NCBI GenBank assembly: GCA_024336345.1
Contig: JANFOG010000006.1
Location: forward strand, 1,302,001-1,366,000
DNA: 64,000 nucleotides
Source of the DNA: Mariannaea sp. PMI_226
Taxonomy: Eukaryota > Ascomycota > Sordariomycetes > Hypocreales > Nectriaceae
Reading direction: 5' to 3'
Notes under the pieces: model-generated
What the model was told of the DNA's origin: nothing
Seen by the model: only the letters and a program-made list of their open reading frames with translations
Database searches by the model: none
Position numbers and translations under genes: made by a program
In this document: in pieces, positions 44,698 through 57,625 of the stretch
Layout of the letters: each line of letters begins with the position of its first letter
Numbering within the stretch: position 1 is the first letter of the stretch

Positions 44698-45044
44698 ATC
44701 CCATGATGCATTTGGTAACTTTGGAGTATGATAGATACGACAGGTACATGTTTTTTTTTCAGATACCTTTAGCGACTTGAGTGTAGAACTTGAGTAGAGG
44801 ATTTTACAATAGACCACGAACTTGCATAGACCGGAGTCTTCTCAAATGCAACAGATTCTCCATTATATGCATGATATACATACGTAACCATTAGAGAGAC
44901 CTCAGTGTATACCCACGTCTCCATGCTGCAAAACTCCTACATATGCGCAATCATCTTCTACTTTTATAGATCCAAAAACAAAAAATGCTAGAAACAAGAA
45001 TTTCGAACTTGAAAATTTGTTTTTCCAAAATAGATTTCCAACTA
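44698..45044. other. Convergent intergenic region between M18 gene and SYG1
   Basis: AT-rich 3' flanks of both genes. No gene is present. Confidence 0.55.
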
Positions 45045-48000
45045 CTATACCTGCGCATCGTCTCGGTTCACTGTCCCATCTTCCCTCACGAGGAGACTCT
45101 CAACCTCATCCGACTCATCGTCATCACTGGGGGCACCGTGAGCAGCGTCCTCTTCGACAGCGTCCACAGGACGGCGGCGCTTCTCAAAGTCCTGCTTGTG
45201 AGCCTCGGCAAGGATGCGCGAGAAGTTGCGCTTGGCGGGTGGCCTATCCGTCGTCCTGCGGCGCGTAAGGCCTTGGTCGACGTACGGGCTGGGCACCGCG
45301 CCCGTGGTTGTGGCTGCCCCGGACGGGCTGCCGCCGGATACCCTGGTACCTTGGCTCGACACGGGGACACTCTCCATGCTGACACGCTCGATGAGGGGCT
45401 CCATGCGGTACGGCAGGGGCACATCGCGGGAGGCCTTGTACTGAGAGACGTTTGCGCAGTGTTCGTTTTCCACACGGAAGAGGGCCCACATGCCACGGCG
45501 GACGACTTCCAACAAGGCGATCATGAAGGAGACAATGGTAGAATGCTGCGGGTTGTGGGTGAAGATGGCGTAGAAGACCCAGGCAAAACGAAGGATGGGA
45601 TCTACAACCATGATGAAGTAGTAAAGCCATCGACGTTTCAACGCTAGGATGTCACGCAGGCACCAGTGTCGCGAGTTAGGCTGGAGAAGCGAGAAATCCA
45701 TGAACAAATCCCAAATAGCTATGTACCGTCTCAGCATCATTCAAATAGGGGTAGAGCTGGGCTGGAGGTCGGGGGTTGGGTACTTACAACAGTAGATGCC
45801 GTTGATGGTGGCAAAAGCAATAAACAGACCGAGATTGGTATGAGTTCCGTTGATGCGAAATAATGATAACATGACTGCAGTGATAATGGTTGCTGTATAT
45901 TTGCCACCGTTGACGAGATGCGGGAAAACATTATGGGTATCTCTGTATCGACGAAGACATTGCAATAATCGCCAAATGGGAGGCAACGCTGTGAGGAAGC
46001 CGAGTAGTCGAGAGTGGCTTGAGTTGCACTGAGTTGGATTATCCCAGCTGTGTGCATAAAGGCAGAAGAAAAGCTCGATGTTCTGCAAACACCATGCCGA
46101 TTAGACAAGTCACACTTCGTCTCGCAAGGGGGTGGGCTATACAACGTACCGCTGTGGCATATGTAAGAGAGCAGTAAATATCTCCAAGAAAGAAATCTCG
46201 AAATTCAACGGGATACAGGCCGGCTAAGAGAAGACGCCACTACGCGGATATTAGTTTTCAAAATGTGACAATGATACCATCATGGGGGCTGTGTCGATAG
46301 ACCCGTGAACTTACATGAGAGTAGACAAACCACTTCCGGCTCTTATAGAATAGCACCGGAGCTGGGAAGAAGACGATGACGATGGAAACGAATATCAAGA
46401 CTACGGGGTAGTAGATGTACATGTCCTCGGCCCCGTATCTGCTGAAGTTGAGCCACATGAAGAGTCCAAAAAGGAAAAAGAAGAAGCTGGGGAACTGGGC
46501 CAGCTCTCTCCAATCGAGGGAATGCCTCTGGTCAAACTCGAAAATGAAGGGATAGTTGACCTTGTTCTTGTTCCAGATCGCACAGTCGATGCAAAACAGG
46601 GCGAAAAGCAAGAGCATCAGGAAATAACCGCCGTATATCTGCAGGAGATAGCTTGTTTGAGTACTGAGCGTAGGGTCATCAACGAATAGCAGTTGAGATC
46701 CATAGATTAGGCCCTGGATGGCGAACACGGCTCCAGTGCCAATGAGCAAGCCATTTTGAAACATGCCGGCTGACTGATCCTCGGGCTTCTTGTTGAGCTT
46801 GCGGAGCTTACCCGCAGCCAACTTGTGGTTCCCGCGTTCAAAGTACCGGGCGTAGAGGTCCTCCACCACCTGAATGTGGTTCTCGAGCACATCGCTGTTG
46901 ACGAACCATGCCTTATTGACCTTTTCATTCATGTAGCGGTACGGCGGGTGGGCGTTGACGGCCTTGTCGTACTTCTTATTGAGCTTTCGGAAGGCCGTGC
47001 GGTTGAGCATAGCGAAGGACTTGAGCAACTCCAGGCCGCGGTAGAACTCCTGCAAGGCCAGCTTCAACTTGCGCTTGGCTGTGCGGTACGAGACTTGATG
47101 ATCTTCCGGCCGACGGATGTAATCGCGGGACGCATCACCCTGCACGCCACCACGGATGCTTGGTGTTCGACCCATCTCTCGCAAATTCTTGGAGTTTGGG
47201 CCCATGGGGAACATTTTTGATTTGATGGGTTTCACCCAGCCATTCAGCTTGTCGTTTCCATTCTCCGAATGGCCGTTGCCATTGTGATGAGTAAGGCGTT
47301 CATCTTGCAAATCTCTAGCTTGCGCCATCTCTTCTATTCGACGGTTTCGCATTTCATGGAGCTGCACTCTCAGGGCGTCCAGCCTCTCGCCAGCTTGTTC
47401 CTCCTTCATCTTGTAAAACGTCTCGACCTTATCGAGCTCGGAATTCAGAAAATTGAGAAAGTCCTTCTCTCTCTCTCGTACAACATCCAAGTTCTGCATT
47501 TCCACCCTTGGATCGCTTTTTATCGTAGGTGTGTGCGTAAAGAGGCGGCGAAGATGCCCCGGGGATTCGAGGATTGAAACGGTTGGGTGGTGCAAGAGGC
47601 CACCCAGCGACGGCGCTGCGGTTGTCGCTGCTGGAGGGACAGTCATGGTAAAACTTCGTCGCACATTACTCGGTTTGGGAGGTTTGCGTGCAGCAACATC
47701 GGCGGTGTCTGAAGCCTGCGACTTGACGGACTGTACCTGCATAGCGGGAGCTGGCAGCTCGAAGTCGTTGTCATCCTCGTTTGCCAATGTTGACGCGGTG
47801 ACACGCTCTTCGGGCGTAGCGGAGATGCTCCCATAACGACGGTTATCGCCAGAGTTCGTGAGCGATAGATTCTCGCCTGGGCGCGGCGAGGTCGCAGGTT
47901 GCCTTGCTGTGCCGTTGTCTTCGTTTTTTCCGTTTCTACTCCTGCGAGGCGTCAGGGGTGGAAGAAAAGTGGCGGCGCGAAGCCGTCCAGATGCGCCGGG

Positions 48001-48265
48001 AGAACCATTGGCGCGGTCGATGGCTCGTGAAACGGCCTTGATGTGTTTCTTGCCGGCCTTGTAGTTGAGATACTTGATGCGCCATTCTAGCAGACGCGTA
48101 CATGGTTAGCTGTTGGCCGTCCAACTTGCGATGGGTTTGCGTAGTAGGAGAAGGGGAGAAGGGGGGGATATTGATGGTGCATATCGCAAGGGTTTGCTTT
48201 TTGGGGGTGTCGTGTGATGCATTACCAGGTACGGCTTCTCGCTCAAGTTCTTTAGCAAACTTCAT
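45045..48265 (-). CDS. SYG1: SPX-EXS protein SYG1 (XPR1-like phosphate exporter)
   Basis: Membrane protein of the SYG1/XPR1 family; the SPX domain senses inositol pyrophosphates and the EXS domain is linked to phosphate export. Five exons on the minus strand: 48265-48226, 48086-46315, 46239-46150, 46082-45788 and 45718-45045 (introns of 139, 75, 67 and 69 bp), encoding 956 residues. The SPX domain is split: MKFAKELEREAVP/EWRIKYLNYKAGKKHIKAV at the N-terminus, then about 250 residues of disordered sequence, then YRTAKRKLKLALQEFYRGLE and NRTAFRKLNKKYDKAV (Lys cluster, about 344-390). Several membrane helices follow, then the EXS region (DCAIWNKNKVNYPFIFEFD, WRLLLAGLYPVEFRDFFLGD, RRYRDT, NGGKYTATI, WDLFMDFSLLQ). 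The C-tail is soluble and acidic. All five exon phases fit. Confidence 0.94.
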
Positions 48266-48918
48266 AGCTGGGCGATGGGGGCGACAGTTCCATCACATGC
48301 GGGACGAGGCGAGCAAGCTGCAGGGTCAGGGATCGCGAATCATCGAGATTGGAGATGGAACGAGAGATGCGACTAGATCGGGCAAATTTTTGTTGAGCAG
48401 CCAGGTTTTTTTTTACCCTTCGTAGGAGTGAGTGCTGTAATAATGCCTTGAAAAGGTCACCGAGGGAAGAATTTGGGAACCAAGATCCTAGCCTGTGAAA
48501 AGAGTCGTCAAGTCAACGTGCGCCCAATGTGGGAACGGAGTGCGACCCTAGCTTCCATCCAATAGTACGTCATGGACTAGTTCAAATACTTGTTGCTTGG
48601 TGCCTTGATTAGCCTGAGGAGGAGAACGAATCCGCCCAACTGTCGCAGCGGTGAATGCCTGAAAAGTATCAATGCTTGGCAAATTTGGGCGTTGAGTGTT
48701 GGATGCTGGATAGATGGCCAGTGTTTGGTGAGATATCGAGAGATGCTGGTCAGACATGGTGTGATACAATTTAAAAAAAAAAAAAGAAATAAAAGGATTC
48801 AATGCTGCCGAAGAAATAAGGGGCCTTTGCTCCCTGCAATAGTTTGTCGGCTCCTGTACTATCTGAGACAGAGTTTCAGCCATGCCGTCCCAACACCAGG
48901 CCGAGTTTGGTGATGATG

Positions 48919-48955
48919 ATATTTAATGATATATTTAATGATGATATTTAATGAT
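48919..48955. repeat. Three copies of ATATTTAATGAT
   Basis: Copies at 48919-48930, 48931-48942 and 48944-48955, flanked by further GATGAT units. AT-rich tandem repeat upstream of SYG1. Confidence 0.85.
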
Positions 48956-51835
48956 GATATGTATGGATCGAAGAACTGCGCAGATCAAGATCTCCCTCTC
49001 TTCCCCTACTTCACCCTTTCTTCCTTCCTCTTCTTGTGCTTCTCTCTTTCTCTCTCTTCTGTGAACTCAGTAGACTTAATATTTCGGGCCTGTCATGTAT
49101 CGATTTAATAACATTGTCACCTCACGCTGCTTCTTACTCTTGACAAGTTTGACCCCTGTGGCCCCTCCTCATCATACATATATCAATCCCCTTGTTGTTA
49201 AGCGTCCTCCAAATTTTTGGCGGGTTTCTTGCTTCATCGTCCTAGCCGCAGGCCATCTTAGACAAGACATCCTAATAAGTTGAGACATGGAAACTTTCCG
49301 TGTGTTGGCGATTGGACCACCAATGAGATATTGACGGCATTATATCCATAGCTGGGAGCAACACCTCACAGCACAACATTTCTAGACTTGGTCTTGGAAG
49401 CTAAACTGAAGGAACTTATGTTGCAGACGTTTCGGCATAAATATGCAAAATTCGGGGATCATACATTTTCATGCCCTTTTTTCAACTTGGTCTTGCATAC
49501 TAGCAATGCCAATGAGCCAGTGCGACTGGCTACCTTGAGTATTTTTCGTTGGTTCTCTCACTAGGAGATAACAGACACTTCGCCATCAGTACAGAAGCAC
49601 GGTGTATTATGGGATATAATAGCCTAGTCAATTAGAAGTCACGATCCGCCCTAGGCTAGCCCGTGCAGCCAAGTGATCCGGGTTCGAAAGATGAAGAACT
49701 TTGGCTTGGGTCAATGCCGAACCCGCAGAGTACGTTTTAGACCAAGACACTGCCCGTTGATGCACGAAACTTCAATGAACCCCCCCGATCTAAAGCTTCT
49801 GAATAATTTATAGGTTGCTGTTACTGTCTACTGTACGTGGTAAATTTTATAATATACTATCCGAGCAGCCTTTTGCGGGCATGTGAAACACAATTATCGA
49901 GGTTCGAGGATAGTTATGCTGTCGCCCTTCACGTTGAAGATTATCGCTTTGTGATTGGCCAGTTCCGTCATTTCCAAGCGCCCATCCATCAACAGCATGG
50001 TCACAAGGTAGCACTGACTATTGCACATTCACAACCGTTCTCACGTAATTTATCTCTCAGCGGAAGCATGGAATGCACCAGGAGTTCGCATCGACGCACC
50101 TATCAAAGCGATAGAATACCCCCATAAATGTACGTGCCTCTCTCACTCCCCCTGATCAAAACTGGTACTTAGCTAGCTGCCAACATTGAGGCCATCCGGA
50201 GACCGCTGTCCGGAAGTGGATCTCCGCTTCTGTGACCCGAGTCAAGCGTCTCTGAAAATCTCGGCTATCTTGGTCGTTTCGCTCGCCAAGACGGGGGCCC
50301 ATCGGAGTGGCTCCGGAGAGGTTATGGGGCCTGGAGAGAAAGATGGAGTACTGTATATTTTTTTTTCAATTCTTTTCTTCTGCTATCACGAGGAATTTGT
50401 TAATCCGTACGTAATTAGAGCTTATATCGCGGGGCAGCAACACGGAGTCAGGTGGCCTATCTGGAGAGATACAAGTTTGCTCCATTGGGAGGTAGGTTTA
50501 GTCAATTAAGATTTTATGAAGCGATTGGTCAAGTGAAGTTACTGATAAGAAGAACCCAGACCGTTCGGGCCCGAGCCTCGGACAGCGACTGGCGTTACCA
50601 TTGGAGGTCATCCTCAGTTTGTTGCCCACCAGTTGAAACATTAAATGGGTACTTCTGCACCGGAAGACAACAAGCACATCAATGTAAACAAAAGGCGGCT
50701 ACTTCTCAGCTTCCACGTCGTTCCCCTCTCCTCCCCCCCCCTCTCCCCACCACGTCACCGCGTCAACTGGTATGACGGGAAGTGGTTTTTAGCGAATGAG
50801 CAGCCTGGGAAGACCACAAGTCTAAGGTACGAAGTACTGTACGTGCTTTGGAGATGAAGATCCCCCGCATCGGTCAAGGTGCCGATTTCAATCACCCCTG
50901 CACCACACTGCCCAAGCACCTATCCCAGCGCGAGGAGATAAGACAACAAACAAACCACGACCCAACTAACCTGACGAATCAATCAGTGCGTCCAGCATGA
51001 AAACGGCATCAGCGGTACGGTGAGGGGAACCTAAGCCCTGCGCGGCTTGCAGTAGGAGCATTCGCTTTTGTTTGTTTTTTTCCCCCATTGTTGCTGACCG
51101 GAGCATACATACCGGGAGCCCCGAGCGGCCATTGAGCGGTCAACACACGGCTGGCGAACATTGGAGAAGACAGATAGTTGTGGCTTGCCCTTGGTGCTAG
51201 TTGAGTCGGCATACAGAAGAAAAGTGTCATGGTACGTATTGATTTACTGTCCAGCGTTTGTCTTCAGTAGATTCAGGTCGAAGAAATCTAGAGTCTGGAG
51301 AGCCGAGGGATCTCAGAGGGAGATTTCGTCATCAAGCGCGGATAAGTACGATCCGATCCCGTCAATGACCTCAAAGTTCGATGTGATTGACGGGGTTGTC
51401 ATGATGCACTCACACTTGTTGATGTCATGTCAGAAGTGAGTGGGTGGGCGGAACTGTAATGGACGGGAGTTTGCCACATTTGGGTAACACTTTCTTCGCT
51501 CCAACCAAACCAAAGTTCACTACCAGCAAGCTAATACAAGCTGAGCAAGCCTTAACTGAACCCAAATATTGGCGCGCTTGTTCCACCAGGATGCGGCGCC
51601 AGCGGCCACCTACCAAGGTAGGTAGGTAGTTAGGTAGTTTGTGGTAATGGCTTGGGGACTTGTCTCAATCACACCGCCCAAAGCAGCTGCATGTTACCAC
51701 GAAATGCTGGTACCAACAGCCAAGGACGCTGGACTGGAGACCAAACCATCTTTTTCAGGTAGTTGATCTGTTCTGGGTAGTATTTTTCGGTCCAATTGGG
51801 CCTCGTACGCAATGACAAGAGGACGACCAGGGATT

Positions 51836-51871
51836 GAAGCCCTGGCCGAAGCCCTGGCCGAAGCCCTGGCC
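51836..51871. repeat. Three perfect copies of GAAGCCCTGGCC
   Basis: 12-bp units at 51836-51847, 51848-51859 and 51860-51871. The unit is a multiple of three, but no gene is supported around it. Confidence 0.9.
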
Positions 51872-54800
51872 GCGAAGGTGCCCATGCCTCTTGCTGTCAC
51901 CCACATTTAGTACCCTCGTCTCCAAGGAAAATATCTCATTTTCCTTTTTTTCATTAAGGCATTAGCCAAGGCATCTCGGGGCTGGATCGTGATCTCGAGG
52001 TATCATCTGCATTCTACTTGCCAAAGTCAGTCAGTCGATGCCGGGAACTTCTTTTCGCAGAGACCCATTATGCGGAAACATCGGCATAGCCTTGGCATGA
52101 CAATGAATGAACCAAGGTTGTTCAAAAAGAGCACCTTTTTGTGGACCATTTGTTTCCGCTTTGACAGGGATAGCTATATCAGAGTCTCAAGGTTATCAAG
52201 GTGTTCAGTCTCTCACGCTTCGTTTAAGTTAGTTAATTGATGGACTGTACCTCTCAGATCAGGCAAGCATTGGGCTTTTTTCTTTCTTTCTTTTTTGCGT
52301 AGCTGACCTCTGGTTGGGCAAGGAGATTTTTTTTTTCTCTCGCGGTTCCTGTCTATTGGTCTACTGTGTGGCAAGCCATGTGGCGCCGTCATGCTCTTTC
52401 GAGCGATCCAGACCTGTGGGTTATGACGGCCATGCCAAGCGTGGTGGTTCCTGAATGCCATGACTGGTCTATTGGCTCTGCCTGGCCAATTGATCCAGAA
52501 TCGGCGCTGCGGCTAGAGAGTAGACCTGAAATGAGCCGGAGAAGATGAGGCTGCTCGGTGCAAGTTTTTTGATGGACGATTTACCGCCTGTCCTGTTCGA
52601 TCAATGTTGGCAGAGAGTTGCATTGAGACTGGCTGAGAGCAACAAGCGTCGCCAAGGTTGGCCAGCACGGCGAAGACCGAATCACGGCCCACGTGGAGGT
52701 GCACGCTTACGGGCTGCATGTAGGTACAGGAGCCCAAGGCACCGGGTTGGCAAACATGAGGCCAATGGAGGGAAAGTGTAGTGTGCGCAGCGCTGGATGT
52801 CACATCGTCGACCCATGAAAGCAAAAAGCTGGTTGAAAGGAACGTTGACGGTGAAATGACGGCGCCGGACTCCCGGACGTCTTGTGGCGCCCTCAGATTG
52901 AGAATGTGCCGAGCAACTACGAGAGGATATAGTTAAGGTTAGCCTGCCACTCTCCACAGCTTGAGTGGACGATAGGCTCTCTTTTTAAGAGCTTTGGTTG
53001 CTTTCCAGAGTTAAAGATGATGTGATCTGAAGAAGCGGTGCGCGGTGTATTAGTGTCGGATAGTATACCGCAGTTGAACATGGGAAAAAAGACCTGAATG
53101 GCCATGAAGGGTCCAGCAAGTCAGACACGCCGCAATCGTGCGCACGGCCCAGGGTTGGCGTGCTTTCAGTGGTGGATAGGGCTCAGCTGGGCAGGGCTGG
53201 CACTCGGCACCAGAACGTGTAGTGGGATGCACCTAGCGTTTATGCTTCGAAAGTCGACTTCCTGCTTATTCGCCCATGGAACCAAGCAATGGATTGATCT
53301 AACGTCAATTGACAGTATCTGAATGGGTGACGGTGGTGGTAGTACGTTCACAGTAGGTTACATGAACTGTAGCCACGGGTTCAGACGGGGTTGAATGGGG
53401 TACCGGAAGCGGCCACAACGATGACGGTTGATTGCGTCGCATAGAGAGGGTGGACTGACTACCGTCTCCAAGTTGCCGAATATGAACTCAACTTGGATGA
53501 ATGTCTTCGGTAGCTGAAAGAGAGTCAATTCTAATGTAATAGGCCAGGATTGCATTGCTGATGCTCTAGTTTCCCTCGCATCAGCACACCCTTACCATCC
53601 TCTCTGTCTGGAATGCAACAGGGTCATAAGCTGCATGCGGCCAGACAACTTGCTCCCTGCAATCGCTGGTCCGACCTAAGAGGCCGAGCATGGGGGTGTA
53701 TGTGACGATGAACGCAACTCGGCACATGGCCCGATGGGGTCCTTTTTCCTTGGTATCGAATGATCTGGACGAGGTACTTTAGGTAATTGACTTTGCGTCC
53801 ATGATGCGCATCAGATCTTCAGCATTTTGCAGTTGGCCAGTGGAGACTAACAAAGACAACCTCTGGCGTCAACCCGCGTATAGCTACGCTTTTCCCAGGA
53901 AGGGAATTAGACCAACAGCGCTTTCTCGCCATGTGAGAAGAGATACCCCTCATTAGGATATTTACATGGGGGATGGGAAGCACGACCACGACCCTGGCCA
54001 CTTCCTCGAGGCCCAGGGTGCATCTTTTTGATGGTTTTAGGTACCTCAATTCAAGCGAGGTATTGCGTCAGAGACATCCTGTGTCCTGAAAACCAGTAAT
54101 GTTGCCCATTATGTCCTGGTTGTTATTGACCTTGCTCTCGACGATTTTGTAGGACGACCTTATCCCACGATTGTGGCCGTTTTAGTCGTTGGAATTATTG
54201 AACCTTGGCTATCGAAGTGTTGGTACGTATTGGATTTTTCGAGGCGCATCATGGCTTCGACTGCTTGTGCTCCCTTGGTGAACTGACGAGAAGAGACCCG
54301 AAACCCCCTCAAGTCCCCCCACCAGGATATTGATTTCTTAGCGCCCTTGTGCTAAAGCACCGACTACACTCCGTGCCTAGGCTACTTGCCTAGCAACTTA
54401 GTACCGCAATTAAGTCCTTCGTAGCGCCCGAAGATTGGAGGCGTGGCTACTATGGTAGGTGTTTGTTCTCGGGCCTGCTCTTATTAGCAGCAATTACTGG
54501 CGACATCCTGGTGCACTTTTGCCTCAACGTCTTGACCCCACGGGGCTCTTGCTTTCCGGGCCCCATGATTGTCTCCGGAACAGACTTGGATGGCATTCGG
54601 CGGACTCATACTCGGCGGGGAGGATGAAACCGTAATGATGAACTGATGTTGTTGCTCCTTCCTCCTTTTGTCTTGCAATTTTTTTACGGATCGCCGGGTC
54701 ATACACGTAGCAGCACATGGAAGGCTGCCTCAGTTACGACGAAGCGTGCAAGAGACATTGGAGACAGAGTTGACCAGGGAGAGCGAGTCGGAGGGATACT

Positions 54801-56388
54801 GTCTGCACCTCCTGAAGGTGATGGAGGTGCTGAAGGTAGATTTGTCGTCATATCCATCATCGACTATAATGTGGGACATATTGGTACCTGCAAAAGGGTA
54901 GGAAATACTATCAGAAGACGTACCCCGGCGTCAGGTGGAAGATGATGATACAGATTGCCTAGGTACCTTCTTTTGCAGTTTCACTTGACAGCTTGGGCGC
55001 ATGACATCACAGATGGTTGCGCGTTGATTGGATCCCAAGAGTCAAGAATCGTGGGTGTCCAAGACCTGGCAGGACTGCAGGTTACTTCACTAGCTCCTGC
55101 CATGGCAATCCCCACGCCAATGGACCACTGACAGCGCCAGCAGAGCCGGTTCAGCTTCAGTCACAGGGGCAGGGCTGACACTTCCAGGCCCTCACAAGAT
55201 GGCTTGCTTGTTGGGCATATTTTCAACTTAGGACATGAAGCTGAGTCGTTGGCTTGAGCGTGGCGTTGTGATGCACAAATGTTAGGCACCAGGACCTGGT
55301 AGGGCTTTGGCATCGACCAGCGGACATGGTAATGGTTCCTGAACATAGCCTTTTCTGCCGTGTTTCCTTCAAAGGAATGTTGGGACGGAGGTGTTTTGTG
55401 CGGGAGGACAAAGAGCCTTGCCGGAATAGTGAAGCCTGGCCATCTTTCTAGGCACAAGCCGCCAAAGGCAAAAAAAAGAAAATTCGGGCGAAAAACGAGA
55501 CAGTTAGGGAATGGGGGCTACTACCGTATAGGGTGAAACCATTACACGGTACCTACCTCTCCACGTCCTGGCCTTCCCGGCCCAGACACACACGTTGGCC
55601 GGAAGCGACAGTAATTGGAATAGCCTCGCAGCTCGCTATGCAAGTCAGGGCAAGACAAAGAGAAGGATGTAGCAAGGGACAGTAGTCTGTCTGCTATGAC
55701 ACAACACAGGTTTCTGGCCCGGTAGCAGACCAAGGCACCGCACATAAGATGCAGATTGTCACGGATAGTGACTGCGATCCTGGGGACAGGCGGTACTACC
55801 ACTGCTGAAGACAGCTGAAAACGCATGCACGCTAGTAATGCCCCTAGGCCTCTCTCGAGCATCCTCTAAAACGCCATCTCACCTCACATCCATGATCCCG
55901 CTTCCATCAACTTTCACACCCACCTCACCTACAAGACCTACGTACGGTACCTTCTTACCCGACCCTAGACCCTAGTGGTGATCCACATGCAGCCGACAAC
56001 CCACTGAACCCACCCGCGAATGCAGCGCATCCCCATGCAACGTTGGACTGGCCTGGCGGCTCCGGCCCTGTTCCAAATTCCCTTTTGTCGTCGCTGACGC
56101 CCACCGTCTTTGGCCAGAACTCTTCTTTTCTTTTCTTCATCATCTCACTCTGGCGATAAATCTTGTGTGAGTTGCACATCTCGGTGCTCACTCACCCACG
56201 ATACCTACAGGCCACAGCAAACGCTGGCCACTCCCCAAGTCCTTTACCGTGGCAAAGCGGCATCACTCTGGCCCGGTTGCTAACTTTGAGCCTGAGTCTG
56301 AGTCTGAGCTTGTCCCTAGCCTGACGCCCCGCAAGTTCTGTCGCGCCGTCAGCTCCGTCTCACTTTTCCGCCCTCTGCGTTTACTTGT

Positions 56389-56442
56389 ATGAAGGATTTT
56401 GAGGGCCCTCTTCAGCATTGCGCCGTTCCCGACGGGACTTGA
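56389..56442 (+). promoter_or_regulatory. Upstream open reading frame of 17 codons
   Basis: ATG at 56389 reads MKDFEGPLQHCAVPDGT and stops at 56440-56442, 127 nt before the main ATG at 56570. It is the only ATG between about 56037 and 56570. It could reduce translation of the downstream gene if it lies in the transcript, which is not shown. Confidence 0.4.
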
Positions 56443-56569
56443 CCTAGACCCTCCCTTGGTCTCTCTCTCCCCTTTGGACACCACCACACCACACCAAACC
56501 AAAAGCCCCCACGGCTCGCGACATTTAAGGCTCGCTTCCCCCCCTCCCTCCACGCGCCCGCCCTCCGCC

Positions 56570-57625
56570 ATGTTGGAGCCCCAGGGCATGCGAGGCCCCC
56601 TGGACCATACCAACGCATACGGCCATTCTCGTTCTCGAACCACCTCATCAAGTATTTTCCCAATGCAACTCCAGAATCCGATGGCGACGCACCTCGCCCA
56701 GCCGGGTCCCAACGCCCAGCACACTCGTCGTTCCCCCTCGGTGAACACTTTCAGCACTTCCTCGAGCATCCCACCTCCTGCCGCGTATCGTACCTCCTCC
56801 TCTACCGACTTACGCCGATCTATCAGCGGCCGATCTGGTGGCGCCAGTCCTCAGCCCTCAGGCTATGTCGCTCTCCTACGAAAGCAAAAGGCGACTGTTT
56901 GGTGCGATCGGGCTCAATATGAAGACCCTAGGATAGCAGCCCAACAACGTGCTGCCAAAAATCGTGCGGCTCGTGAAGTGATCGGAGGCGCAGGACAGCC
57001 CGTTGGTCGTACTAGCACTGGACTTAGCACCGGCGGCAAGGTGTCTGGCAAGCTTCCCAAGATCAGACATCACGCCAAAACTCCCGTTGTTGGGTACGCA
57101 CCTGGAGAGAACCATGTTGGCGTTGGAGGAGTGCCCATGCGGCTGAGCGCCACCGAAGTCGAGGGTGAGAGCAGCGAAGACGAGGATATTTCCACCTTGG
57201 GCCGCTCCCAACATCGACGAACGGGCAGTAGCGGTCGAAGTAGTACTGCCAGCGGCCGAAGAGGGCTAAATTACAGATCATCGGGGGGCATGGGGAGCCA
57301 GAGCGGCCGGCGGTACAGCCCTGACAACACCCCTGAGCGAAGCGGGAGCTTGGTTGAAGCAGCACCGGAGGAGATTTTGGGTGGTCCAGATGACGTAGCA
57401 AGCGGCAAGGCGCGAAGCACGAGAAGTGGCAGCAGCGCTGAGCGTGCTGACAACGTCGGAGAACTCGGAAGCGCTCCTAGATTAGCTGCCAATTCTCTCA
57501 TGCACTCCGCGCTTACGAGAGAAAAGAGCGTCAAGAATGCCGACGAACTGCGAAGACGCGGAAGTGTCGATGAGCGGACATCAACCCTTACATCTGGTCG
57601 CCTTTTCATTGCCAACCCTGATTAA
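56570..57625 (+). CDS. Conserved-looking ascomycete protein of unknown function
   Basis: Single-exon gene for 351 residues starting at MLEPQGMRG; the context CCGCCATGT is reasonable and the longer upstream frame has no ATG. Most of the protein is Ser/Gly/Arg-rich and probably disordered. One compact charged block stands out at about residues 102-142: GYVALLRKQKATVWCDRAQ, then EDPRIAAQQRAAKNRAAREV, with single Trp and Cys. Later short motifs are VVGYAPGENHVGVGGVPMRL and an acidic ESSEDEDIST run. I believe the block is shared among filamentous fungi, from memory of similar hypothetical proteins, but cannot name a domain. Repeated RRxS/RxxS sites suggest phosphorylation. No function is assigned. 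Confidence 0.75.
   Translation: MLEPQGMRGPLDHTNAYGHSRSRTTSSSIFPMQLQNPMATHLAQPGPNAQHTRRSPSVNTFSTSSSIPPPAAYRTSSSTDLRRSISGRSGGASPQPSGYVALLRKQKATVWCDRAQYEDPRIAAQQRAAKNRAAREVIGGAGQPVGRTSTGLSTGGKVSGKLPKIRHHAKTPVVGYAPGENHVGVGGVPMRLSATEVEGESSEDEDISTLGRSQHRRTGSSGRSSTASGRRGLNYRSSGGMGSQSGRRYSPDNTPERSGSLVEAAPEEILGGPDDVASGKARSTRSGSSAERADNVGELGSAPRLAANSLMHSALTREKSVKNADELRRRGSVDERTSTLTSGRLFIANPD

Larger units (their letters stand above)
48266..56569. other. Gene-free region of about 8.3 kb
   Basis: No frame here shows recognised domains or exon structure; frames are short and scattered on both strands. Contents include AT-rich repeats (48919-48955), a 12-bp triplicate (51836-51871), AGGTAGGTAGGTAG near 51617, CT-rich tracts (49000-49060) and a tRNA-like B-box match (49691) that fails structural inspection. 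The last ~350 bp (56037-56388) lack ATG and look like the leader of the next gene. Noncoding RNA or decayed genes cannot be excluded. Confidence 0.5.

Noticed and set aside
49620..49720. tRNA-like signals (TAGCCTAGTC and GGTTCGAAA)
   Set aside because: The presumed T-stem does not pair (CCGGG against GATGA) and no acceptor stem or anticodon arm can be built.
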